A stretch of 64,000 nucleotides of DNA, from positions 35,553,501-35,617,500 of the forward strand of contig CM065384.1 of assembly GCA_033060915.1 (NCBI GenBank), read 5' to 3'. The stretch comes from Euryodendron excelsum. Taxonomy: Eukaryota; Streptophyta; Magnoliopsida; Ericales; Pentaphylacaceae. The notes under the pieces are model-generated. The model saw only the letters and a program-made list of their open reading frames with translations, was not told the origin of the DNA and made no database searches. The translations under genes were made by a program, and so were the position numbers. This document shows positions 52,921-62,444 of this stretch, one piece after another; within the stretch, counting starts at the first letter, position 1, and every line of letters starts with the position of its first letter.

Positions 52921-53612
52921 CTAGTGGCGGAGCCAAAAACTCTGCCGGGGTAACATTTACTCACAAGCAAATGTTTTTTTTTTCAGCAAAATTCTATACA
53001 GTCAGAATTTTTATATAAAACTTGATAAATCAGTTTCAAAACTTATTTTCAATAATTTTTTTTTAATACACCCTAGTTTTAGGAACAAAAAAATTATTTT
53101 CTAAATTTTGTAAATCATTTTCATGCATAAATGAAAGTGATGGTATTTTTTATGGTCCCATTTTTTGGTTATGAGAACACGAAAAAAATGAAAAGTTCCT
53201 TTATTTCCAAAAATAAGAAAAAACTATAACTAAACAGAATAGTCTAGTTTCCTTTTATACAATCAACAGTAAACCACTTGACTTTCATATATTTATATAT
53301 AAGCTTCTATAAAAAGATTTTTAAAGCAAATTAACATTTTAAGGTGGCATTCATAAATTTTTAAAGGAGGCAAATTGACGCAAAATTTTTGAAAATGCAA
53401 GAACACTTCCAAATTTTTAGGGGGGAAATTGACAAATATTCTAAAATTATAGGTCAAAGCAGTTGTTTTTGAAAATGTAGAGGCACTTACAAATTTTCAA
53501 GGGGGGCAACTTAAAATAATTTCTTATAATTAGAGGTAAAAATAAATTTTTTAAAAAGTTAAGGGGGGCAAGTGCCTCCCTCGGAGCCTCACATGGGTTC
53601 ACCCCTGGATCT
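52921..53612. mobile_element. hAT-type non-autonomous element
   Basis: Left end CTAGTGGCGGAGCCA, right end TGGGTTCACCCCTGG (inverted with several mismatches). The interior has repeated AATTTTTAAGGGGGG-like words. 'TAGTGGCGGAGCC' is a known plant hAT-like terminus. The flanks TTTTAACT and ATCTAACT match at 6 of 8. No transposase. Confidence 0.65.
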
Positions 53613-53852
53613 AACTCTAACTTGTATACATCAGGTCCTCGGGATAGGTTCGACCCATCCATTATCAAATGATGTTCTCTTCTACGGCCAAAAGAGCAAC
53701 TCCCTAGCATGTTAATAATAAGTTCATAAATACTCTCATAATAAAAGGGAAAAAGCATGTTAATTCAATCATCATTGACTTTTCTCAAAAACACTCTCAT
53801 TAGTTGATCTAGGGAAGTGTTGACATAGATTTGTCTCAAAAGTCTACAAGGA
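53613..53852. other. Short unassigned stretch between hAT element and copia gag
   Basis: No ORF or repeat end recognised; the last part may be a decayed continuation of copia gag downstream sequence. Confidence 0.3.
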
Positions 53853-54407
53853 TCAGACCAATTCCTTTACTATGATAGAATCAACGTCCATACTTTTTTC
53901 TATAGCAATAACCTTAGCTTGGAATCTATCAGATAAAGATCTCAAAATTTTTTGACCAATTTTTGAAGAAGAGATCCTTTCGCCAAGATTAAACCTTGAG
54001 TTGACAATGTCACTTAGTTTTGCGTAAAATTGATCAAAGGTCTCATTGTCTTCCATTCTCAAGTTCTCGAAGTTTGTTGTCAGTCGTTGAAATTTAAAAA
54101 TTTTCACAGTAGTAGTTTACTCATGTGTAGCTTCAAGTATATCTCATGTTTCTTTAGCATTCTCACACGTTGACACACATCTGAATTCATCAAGTAAGAG
54201 AATGTTAAAGATAATATTGGGACCCTTACTGTTCCAACCGCTATTTGCGTAATCAACGATATCCCTATCTTTTGCATCTTTAATTGTAACAGCAGTAACA
54301 GTAGGGGTAGAAGTAGACGTACTTGTAGTCGTGGGGGGACTTCAGCCATGAGCAACTGATAGCCATACTCTTTCATCTATAAATTTAAGAAAAGCTCTCA
54401 TGCAAAT
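53853..54407 (-). pseudogene. Copia gag (UBN2-type) in the right block copy
   Basis: Minus frame 54107-53853 has FQRLTTNFENLRMEDNETFD, then FYAKLSDIVN, FNLGERISSSKIGQKILRSL and RFQAKVIAIEKS, which is the UBN2 gag domain. Frame 54376-54104 is the shifted N-terminal part. Equivalent to 537-1035 in the left copy, which has lost the C-terminal part to another LTR insertion. Confidence 0.8.
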
Positions 54408-55920
54408 TGACACGCCTCCAGATGTGCTTCAAAACTGGAGTCACTCTGCAAGAGTACAGAGGTCGCGCTTGTAGTAAAAACCGGAGGATCCGGTGTCGTT
54501 CTCTCTCAAGAGAATTCTGCAAATATAGCAACAAAGCTCAACTAGCACGGACACTTATCTTGATGGATTGCAAATGAAAATTCTTTTCTTTTCCTAACAT
54601 AAAAGAGACCGAAAATATGTTGGTTTTGAGATGATGGTGGTTGAATGCTTAATGCAATAATTTAATGATTAATGAAGACAATAAAATCTAGTTTTATATA
54701 ATTTAGAAGAAAAGCTTGGACATGGTTGTTTCGATCCACCAATTCTCAACAAGGGTTTCCAATGAGAGGTTTATAACTCAAATCAAGAATCACACCTTGA
54801 ATTCTTGATTCGGAAAATGTCGACTATAAAAATGTGGGTTTTTGTTTGATTGAGCATAAAGATAGAATCTATGATTGGCACCCTAGAATCAAACCTTAGA
54901 CATGTGCAATACCTATACCAAACATTGATTTGTGCATAAATGTTGCCAAGGGGTTATGAATCTAAGTTTTTCTAATGAATCTCACACTAAATCAAATGAA
55001 ACCATGAAATTTTAAGGATATGCCTTTGAAGTTCATACAACTCATTTTTCACCCTTTAAAGATCTTTGGTGGATCTTCACAACCACATCCAAGGGATATT
55101 TAGCTACTAAAATCCATGTCAAAGAGCATAAAAGAAGACAAATCTACCATTAAACTATATAGAACTAGTGTTTGGTTGCTAAGAAAGTGAGGGAAAATGG
55201 CAAGAAAATGAGGGAAAATGGCTAGAAAGAGTAGAAAATCATTCACTTCATATATATCAAGCATTCATTTACAATGATCCAAAAGCAATAAATGACAACA
55301 AATACAAAGCATTAAAGTAAATCTAACTAAAAACCTTACAAAATAACAAAAGACCCCTTTTTGAAGCTTCTTCTCTGTCCAGTTCTGCAGAAAATAACCT
55401 AGAATCCCTTTTGTCCCGTATATACAGCTTTTATACTTTGCAAAAAAATAGAGTCTGTACACACTGATCGATCGGTAGGTGACTGATCGAACGGCCGATC
55501 GAACGGTCCAGGCGATCGAACACCCGATCGATCGTAAAACCGACCCCTCTAAAGTTTGCTTCTGTGTAGTCTGTTGAGGAAATTCCGACGTCACCGATCG
55601 AACGACCGATCGATCGGAAAAGCGCCCTCTCTGAAGTTTGCTGCAAAAAGTCGAACAGAGAATCACCGATCAATCACAAGATCACCGATCAATCGGCCGA
55701 TCGAACGTTCCGTGGACTGTTCAATCGGGCGATCGATTGGTCGATCGATCGATCATCCTCACATTTGCTCATTTGCCTTGGTTTAAGCTCCAATTCCTGT
55801 TAGAAGTGCACAAAAAAGAGTTTCAATGCATTTTATAAGTTAAAATACTAAATTAATACTGAAATTCAACTAATCAATTAACAATTTAAGCCTAAAGATT
55901 ACTATTTTTAAGAGTAAGCA
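54408..55920 (-). mobile_element. LTR-like insertion with CGATCG palindrome cassette
   Basis: About 1.5 kb absent from the left block copy, where the sequence runs straight from CTCATGCAAAC to CATAGTTGG. On minus it reads TGCTTACTC to GGCGTGTCA, compatible with a TG..CA LTR, but the exact ends and a TSD are not resolved. TATA-like GTATAAAAGC at 55427-55436. It shares framework words with the LTR at 32775-34240 (AATTGGAGC, AACTTCAGAG). Confidence 0.6.
55466..55765 (-). repeat. Palindrome cassette (CGATCGATCG words)
   Basis: A dense array of CCGATCGATCGG, CGATCGAACGGCCGATCG and related palindromes, in blocks separated by a spacer that contains AACTTCAGAGAGG (minus) twice in variant form. The array ends about 30 bp before the TATA-like box. 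Confidence 0.9.
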
Positions 55921-56040
55921 TAGTTGGTTCCATCAAATAATGGAGGTCTAATGGTAAAGCTGCCTTCGCGTGGTAAATTCATGTAATTAGATTATCAGGA
56001 CCTCACTCTTTGAACAAACAAAACTAGTTTTGAGAGTTCT

Positions 56041-56052
56041 ACTCTGATACCA
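56041..56052 (-). other. Primer-binding site of copia element (right block copy)
   Basis: TGGTATCAGAGT on minus, one change from the left copy (TGGTATCAGAGC). It follows the LTR end at 56055 with the same 2-base spacer. Confidence 0.88.
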
Positions 56053-56054
56053 AT

Positions 56055-56932
56055 TGAAATTTTCAATCTACTTGGATTTACAATTATTTGGAGGTGCGCT
56101 TGATTAATACTAATTTACTAATTTAATCAATCACACTCTAATTAAATCACACCCATGTAAAGTAAAGCAATCACACAATAGACACATGATTTTTGTTGTG
56201 GAAACCCAAACTGGGAAAAAACCATGCGATCTAATCCAGCCCAAGTTCCAAACACTATCAACAATTGAACAGCTTATAAGAACACTTACAACTATATCAA
56301 TCCGAATCCCACGAATCTAAGTTGAAGTCAAACCTTGCTTGCATACCTTGCAACTCATAACTCTTCTGTGCTTGAACTACAACGAACACCGTACCGTGAA
56401 TCCTTGTCTTGATGCACCACCAAGACACTTTGATGTCAATGAAGATTTGAAGGTCTTCAACTTGCTAAGGAGACTCTAGGGTTTTTCTTTGGAGGCTTTT
56501 ATTATCTTTCATAAGTGTGTTAACCCTAGAAGTCAAAGCCTTGAAGCTTATATAGGCATTGAAGCTCTTTGGAAACAAATAGGAGTAGTTTTCTCTAAAA
56601 AACGTACAAGAGTTTGCGAGGGCGAGAAGGTAGCGAGAAAACCTTCGTGATCTCACTAGGGTGAGAAGGTGGTGACAGCCACTATTCAGAACCTTCAAGT
56701 CTCGCTAGGGCAAGAAGGAGGGGAGACCTTAGCGATAGCCACTACCCAATTTTTTCAAATTTCAGTGGTGCGAGACCTTAGCGAGAAGGTAGCCAACTCT
56801 GTTGCATTATCCAATTTTGAACTCCTTTGTCCTTAAATAGATGTCCAAGCCCTCCTTAGCATTACTTTAAACATACATGACAAACAAGGACATAAATATA
56901 ATAGTTTTTATCACATGATTGTGTCAATTACA
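56055..56932 (-). mobile_element. Copia LTR (right block copy)
   Basis: 878 bp, TGTAATTGACACAATC at 56932 to TTTCA at 56055 on minus, homologous to 1050-1938. TATA-like TATATAAG at about 56547-56554. Palindrome cassette GCGAGAAGGTAGCGAG etc. at about 56610-56800. It supplies the stop codon of the F-box frame here as well. Confidence 0.85.
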
Positions 56933-57296
56933 ATATAGATCGTACACTAACCCAAATACAAAAAGTGTCCAATGTAAAGGTCTTGAGGCAGCATGAAGTC
57001 TTAGCAAAAAAATCATTCAACAATAAACCAAAATGGGAGCTATCAAGGTACCCTCCAACGGATACATCAACAAGTGAGGGCACATTCTCAAGAAGCAACT
57101 TTATCTTTGATCCATGGTACTTAAAGGAAACAAGATTTACGTTAGATATCTCGATGGATTTGATGTAGCAACAATTCAATATCTCCAAGTACTTCCACAC
57201 ACAGACTCGGCGAGTAATTTTTAGATTAACCAAAGATAAAGAGCTACGGATACATAATCGTTCAAGCACTGGGCAGTTGGACAGAAGAAACTCAAC

Positions 57297-58952
57297 CAAT
57301 GACGGAGCTATTCATAGACAGTAGGGGCCATGGGCCCCCTACTTTTGATAAAAGCCCCTAGTATACTAGCTATTTCATGTGTGTATATGTAACGAAAGTA
57401 TTATGGTGGCCCCCAAATCCTTGTTGCAACTGATCAATTTCCTACTTCTAATTGGCTTTTGGTTTATTTTCCGTTTGCTTTTGGTTTTTGTGGCCAAGGT
57501 CATTCCACCTAGTGGTAAGAATAGTACACAGTGAGCCTTTGCATTTTGTCCACATCGTCTTTATTTAGTTTGTCCCATGTACTGCCATCACATAGAATTG
57601 ACCCCTCAACTCTAAACTCACCCTTTTCTCTATGCTCCGTCCAAGCAAAAATCTGGAGAGAGGGAGAGAGAAGGGTTCCCTCAGACATTGAAGGTGCAAA
57701 TTGCGTTCTTGCAAAGCATTGCAAGTGGTCAACAGCCTATTCAGTTTCCATGAAATTTATATGGCAATGTATACTCTCAGGCTCATTCTTTTGTTGCCTC
57801 ATATTCACAACTTCATTAACGGTAAATCTATATTCAAAATATTTTTTTTATATGCCTTTTATTGATTTTCATAATTCTGATAAACGCATTGTAAGACTTG
57901 GTTATAGAAAACATTGCAGAAAACAAAATTTCACACTTTCTATCTTCAGTGTTTACTAAATTGAGTGGTTTAAAACTCAAGAATCCCTTGAAAATTGGTA
58001 AAATAGAACAAAGATATACTTAAAACTCAAGAAATCCCTTGAACTCACTCCAAGTTTTCCAAACAAATTTATTTTTTGTTCCATGGCAAATGTGTTTTAT
58101 AGATTTTAATTCTTAAGAAGTGGGTTGAAATTTTATTATTACATGACAATGCTTTTTTAAGAAATGATTAGAGTTGGATCCACTTGTGAGTCTCACTCTC
58201 TTGAAGATTGAAAAAAATGTCTACCAAACTGAGCTGAATAACAAATTTCCTTGCTCTGTTTCTTAGAACGGTTAATCCATTTGTGAGTGTTTTGTTTTTC
58301 ATCATTTATATTATGCAATGCAATTTATACGACTATAGGAAGCCATAACAAGGAAGGAAAAATAGAGAGTTTATGATTTAGCAACATTGAATTGAACTAC
58401 TGGAGTAGTACATACATTACAAATATTTTTATAAGTTTATGCTAAAACCTTTTTCCCCTATCTTGGAATACTTATTAACCATTTGAATGCATACGGTGTT
58501 TACATCCAATTACTCGAAAGTTCATATTATATACTATCTAACAAGGATGATTTTTGTATTTATTGGATGAAACTTTGGTTGTGTACATTAAAAAGGAAAT
58601 TGCTATGAAGTCTAGTACATAGAAAATCATAGAAAACTTGCGAGACTTGAAAAAACATCGAGTTTCACTTTGATAGATGATTAAGCTAAGATGTATCAAA
58701 AAATAATTATTTTGCGACTTATCTTTTGTTCATATTTTGTGAAGGCTAATAGATACCAACTTTATAGTTTATGCGTTGATTTAATATTTAATCTTATGTC
58801 TATTACTCTTAAATTAAGAGCATTTGATAGTTGATTTAATATTTAATCTTATTTCTATTACTCTTAAATTAAGAGTATTCGATAGTTTATATTCGTTGGT
58901 GTAATTTTTCAATTTTGGGCCGCCTAAGGGTGGGATCCTGGTTCCATCATTG
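57297..58952. mobile_element. Non-autonomous hAT element in the F-box pseudogene
   Basis: 1656 bp; left end CAATGACGGAGCTA, right end TGGTTCCATCATTG (inverted, 11 of 14 match). Flanked by AACTCAAC (57289-57296) and AACTCGAC (58953-58960), an 8-bp TSD with one change, both encoding Val-Glu-Phe of the disrupted protein. The interior contains a 142-codon plus ORF (57531-57959) with no recognised domain and a 55-bp tandem duplication at 58776-58885. No transposase was found. Confidence 0.88.
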
Positions 58953-59314
58953 AACTCGACAACTTCATCACCAACTTGCACATACTTGAAACATAGTGAT
59001 TTAAGGGACTTCAGGCCAACTAATGTATGATGGCCCATGGTGCCAAACCTTGGACTCAAACAAGTCCCTTTGCTTTTGTCAAATAGCTCTCTAGGAAAAG
59101 TATACACCTTCTCAATGTCAACATCCATTGACAGGTCCAACACAAGCCTCTGAGCTTTCCGTGACAATGCAAACTTGATCCACTCATCAATGTCATACTT
59201 GGAGCGTTTATCCAAAACAAAACAAACTTTAAATTCTTCTATAGTACCGGCATCGTGCAATTCCAAAATTTCATTAACCCAATTGACAAAATTATGCTTC
59301 TCAGTGTTATTTAA

Positions 59315-59868
59315 TGATGCAGCGGCTGTTAAAGATCAATATAATACACTCGAATCCGTTGATTCACCACGAATACCGGATTCAGAGTCATCCTGCAACC
59401 TATCAATTCACCACGAACGCTAGGTTCTAGGGCATCAAACACTCGTTGATTTTCGTAGAAAATACTGAATGATTGGAAAGTGCAAAACGCACACAAATTT
59501 TATTAAACATCAAAAACTGCTGAAAAAGAGTCTTAACGCGACTATAAATATGCAACACGAAACCCTAGGCCCGGGACAAACCGGATTAATTAAAAAAAAA
59601 CAAAGGCCCAAAGCCAAAAAAAGCCCAAAGAAAACAAAACAGGCCGATACGACACTTAGAAGCATTTTTTCGCGATTTCCTAGGCCGGAAAATCATTTCA
59701 TATTTTCCCCTTCCTCTGGCTTGTCAATACCTTTTCAACGACATATTATAATGGCGAAACGGAGTTACGAGTCAAAAGTTACGGTCAATTGAAGTTTGCC
59801 GATCTCCGGTCCGGGTATATCGCCGCCTCCGCGTCTCCAAGTACTCGTCAGCTATACGATCCGCATCA
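59315..59868 (-). mobile_element. Solo LTR, TGATGC family, copy 1
   Basis: 554 bp starting TGATGCAGCGG and ending CCGCATCA, with a perfect TSD TTTAA (59310-59314 and 59869-59873). On minus an AATAAAATTTGTGTGCG polyadenylation-like signal is present. The left F-box copy shows the empty site (GTTATGTAACTCC). Same family as 60792-61300. Confidence 0.85.
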
Positions 59869-60791
59869 TTTAACTCCGGTTTCCAACTTATTCTCTCATA
59901 AGATTTCAAGCGATCAAACTTGAGAAAGCTAATAAGCGTCTAGAGGCTCCTCCATCTGCTCGAAAGGATGCTGGTGCGTACTACGTCCCTCAGTGGCAAT
60001 CTAGACAATACAGATGCAAGAATTTCATCTCGGAAGTTGCTAATCTGATCCTCCAAAACAGAATCATCGCCCTTGTTTCATCGCCAATAATGAACATAAA
60101 TCAATCAACACGATGGTTTGCAAAAAAGACTTAAAATATAAAATCACCTCAATTAACTTATATGAGATCAAAATCTTAGGACAGTCCATCATGAAATTCA
60201 ATAATTTAAAAATCCTTCATTAACGTCGTGTAACGCTATATAGCAACTCAAAAGAGATTAGAGAAACGACATAGAAGAACACGCTTTAGCAAAAACACCA
60301 AACTTATTTCTTCAAATACTACAATTAGAAGTAAATTACATGACATAGAAAGTTTTAGCAGAGCTGGAAAGGCCATTCATCATCATCAAAAAAATAAACG
60401 TATACATCCCGCTAAAACAAAGAGTCGTGAAGAATATAAAATAAACAACATGCTTAGAACTAAAACTTAAAAAATTCAAACACTTGCAACAATCGCCCAA
60501 AAAAACAAAAAAAATTTGGGAGTCACCTTGTTTTTCCTGTGTTTGTGGGTAACTTTAAACTTTATCCTCCCCATGAATTTGAAAGCGTCTGAGTCCTTTT
60601 GGTAATTGACTTTAGATTCTAAAACCCCCAACTCCAGTCAAGCAAATGTAGAAGCAGATATGTGGAGATATGTGTATATACATCTGAGGTTTTGCCGACC
60701 TCTGTGTGAAACATGGAATTGCACAGACCCGCAAAGCACCCTATTTAATATATTACTGGAAGGTAGAGCACACATTATTCGTGTGCAACTC

Positions 60792-61300
60792 TGATGCAGC
60801 GGGAAATTAGAAGAACAAGATAGATCACCCCAATCTGTTGATTCACCACGAATGCCGGATTAAGAGTCGTCCTCAACCTGTTGATCCACCACGAATGCCA
60901 AGTCTAAGGCATCAAACACTCATTGATTCGTTGAATACCGAACGATTGGGAAGAGTGCAATTTCACGCACAAAATTTTATTGATCATCAAAAACTGCTGA
61001 AATCTTTAAACAAGAGTTTAAATAGCGACACAAAACCCTAGGGCCCGGGACAAACCGGGTTAAATGAAAAAAAACTGACAAAAGCCCAAAACACAAAACG
61101 GGCTAAAAAACACACTTAGAGGCATTTTTTCATGTTTTCCCCTATCTCCGACTTGTCCCTAGCTTTTCAAAAACATATTATAATAGGAAAACGGATTTAT
61201 AGATCAAAAATTATGCTCAATTGAAGTTTACCGACCACCAGTGCGGGCGTAACGACGCCCCCGGGTCTCCGAGTAATCTTCTGCCATGCGATCTGCATCA
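60792..61300 (-). mobile_element. Solo LTR, TGATGC family, copy 2
   Basis: 509 bp starting TGATGCAGCGGG and ending ATCTGCATCA, with a perfect TSD AACTC (60787-60791 and 61301-61305). The left block copy has the empty site at about 3349 (GCAACTCTCGTAC). Shared words with copy 1 include TTCACCACGAAT and GGGCCCGGGACAAACCGG-like stretches. Confidence 0.87.
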
Positions 61301-61489
61301 AACTCTCCTACTTGCAGCAATTATACAGATGAGAGAGGGAAAAACTAAGATTCAAATTCATAACGAATTTGAATGGTCAAAATTACGCTTGTTGCAATTT
61401 ATAAAGTGAGACAAATATGCAACATTCAAAATTTTTAAGGATATTTTTTAATGGTGAATAAGATAAACAGCTTCCAGGGTGTGGAAAAA

Positions 61490-62431
61490 CCTAGCTTTTT
61501 TCTATGTTTTGTTCAAGAGACTAATCACTGCAATACTAGGTCAAGATGTAATGGCTATAAGTAATATTGAACAACCTAAGATAAAAGAGAGAACAAACCA
61601 TTCAACCAAGAACACCCAAGTTTTTTGCTGTGAAAACTCTAACTAGGAGAAAAATCACGTGTTCTTTTTGTCGGACAAAGATCATGCTCTATAACTTGTA
61701 GTTTAGATGGTTACAAGACTTTTTACAATCAAAACCTATCAACTTCTTAATCTAATGATTGTCTGGACCTTGATCGTATCTATAGTTCACCGTCTTCATG
61801 CTTGAGCACCTTTCAGATCCCCTTAGAATTGATTTCTCACCTTGAACTCTTTCAAGACTCTTGATCTTTTCAATTGGGTTGAAGAAGATTCTTGCTAAGC
61901 TTTGTTTCTAAGCCTTTTGGAAGGTGAAAAACACTTCTTTCTAAGAGTTTTCAATATGACGGATCAGATCTAGGTTTGAGAAAGTGTGTTAGGCTTTAAG
62001 TAGGCAAAAAAAACCCTAGCGGCACGATTCCTGAGAATCCAGAATTTGCGTAGCTTGCTCCCTTGAGATCCTGCGAGGATCCCGCGAAGTCAGTTCGATC
62101 CCTCAAGGATCTCGCAAGGATCCCTCGAGCTCAATCCCAAATTTTGCAAGCTTACTATTTTTGCCCTCGAGATCCCAGGATCTTTCGAAGTCTTGTTCTA
62201 CAACCAGCACACTGTTTTGGCCTCGACATCCCTCAAGGATCCCTCAAAGTACATTAACATCCCTCGAAGTTCCCTTCATCAACCAAGATGTATCATATAA
62301 GTCTATCTTAACACGAGCTTGCATGAATAAGCTTTAAATCTTTTCTGAATGCTTGTGATAGATATCCCAATTTCCCAAATTACATCAAACAAGACTTTGA
62401 CATGAAATTTAGCCAATCACAGAACCTTACA
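61490..62431 (-). mobile_element. 3' LTR of a copia-type element
   Basis: On minus it starts TGTAAGGTTCTGTGATTGG at 62431, directly after a polypurine tract, and ends near 61490 where the block homologous to 3500-3530 resumes. Words such as CAAGTTTTTTGCTGTGAAAAC (plus, in parts) match the R/U5 area of the copia LTR at 1050-1938, so it is a related family. A palindrome cassette lies at 62040-62280. The rest of the element extends right, past the window edge. Confidence 0.7.
62040..62280 (-). repeat. Palindrome cassette (GGATCC / CTCGAG words)
   Basis: Repeats of CCTGCGAGGATCCCGCGA, CTCAAGGATCTCGCAAGG and CCCTCGAGATCCC type. The cassette sits between the LTR start and a weak TATA-like TACTTAAAG near 62000 (minus), the same relative place as in the other LTRs here. 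Confidence 0.75.
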
Positions 62432-62444
62432 ATCTCCCCTTTTT
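62432..62444 (-). other. Polypurine tract of the copia-type element
   Basis: AAAAAGGGGAGAT on minus, immediately before the LTR start TGTAAGG; this is the usual copia polypurine tract. Confidence 0.8.

Larger units (their letters stand above)
56930..60574 (-). pseudogene. F-box/LRR pseudogene, interrupted by a solo LTR and a hAT element
   Basis: Copy of the gene at 3153-1934. Exon 1 60574-60527, intron 60526-60072, exon 2 from 60071. Exon 2 is split by a solo LTR (59315-59868) and a hAT element (57297-58952); its pieces are 60071-59869, 59309-58953 and 57296-56930. It retains an LRR stretch missing in the left copy (GHHTLVGLKSLKSL, NCPVLERLCIRSS). It has a TAG for Trp in the F-box (RWRSL then stop) as well as the insertions, so it is dead. 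Like the left copy it ends in the copia LTR. Confidence 0.82.

Noticed and set aside
52913..53620. A perfect 8-bp TSD for the hAT-like element at 52921
   Set aside because: The best flanks match only 6 of 8, so the ends are reported without a firm TSD.
55556..55838. Arg/Ser/Asp-repeat ORFs over the CGATCG cassette (also 55265-55673)
   Set aside because: They are translations of the DNA palindrome array and exist in several frames.
1050..56932. LTRs at 1050-1938 and 56055-56932 as the two ends of one giant retrotransposon
   Set aside because: Both have a primer-binding site on the same side and the F-box gene on the other, so they are copies from a block duplication.
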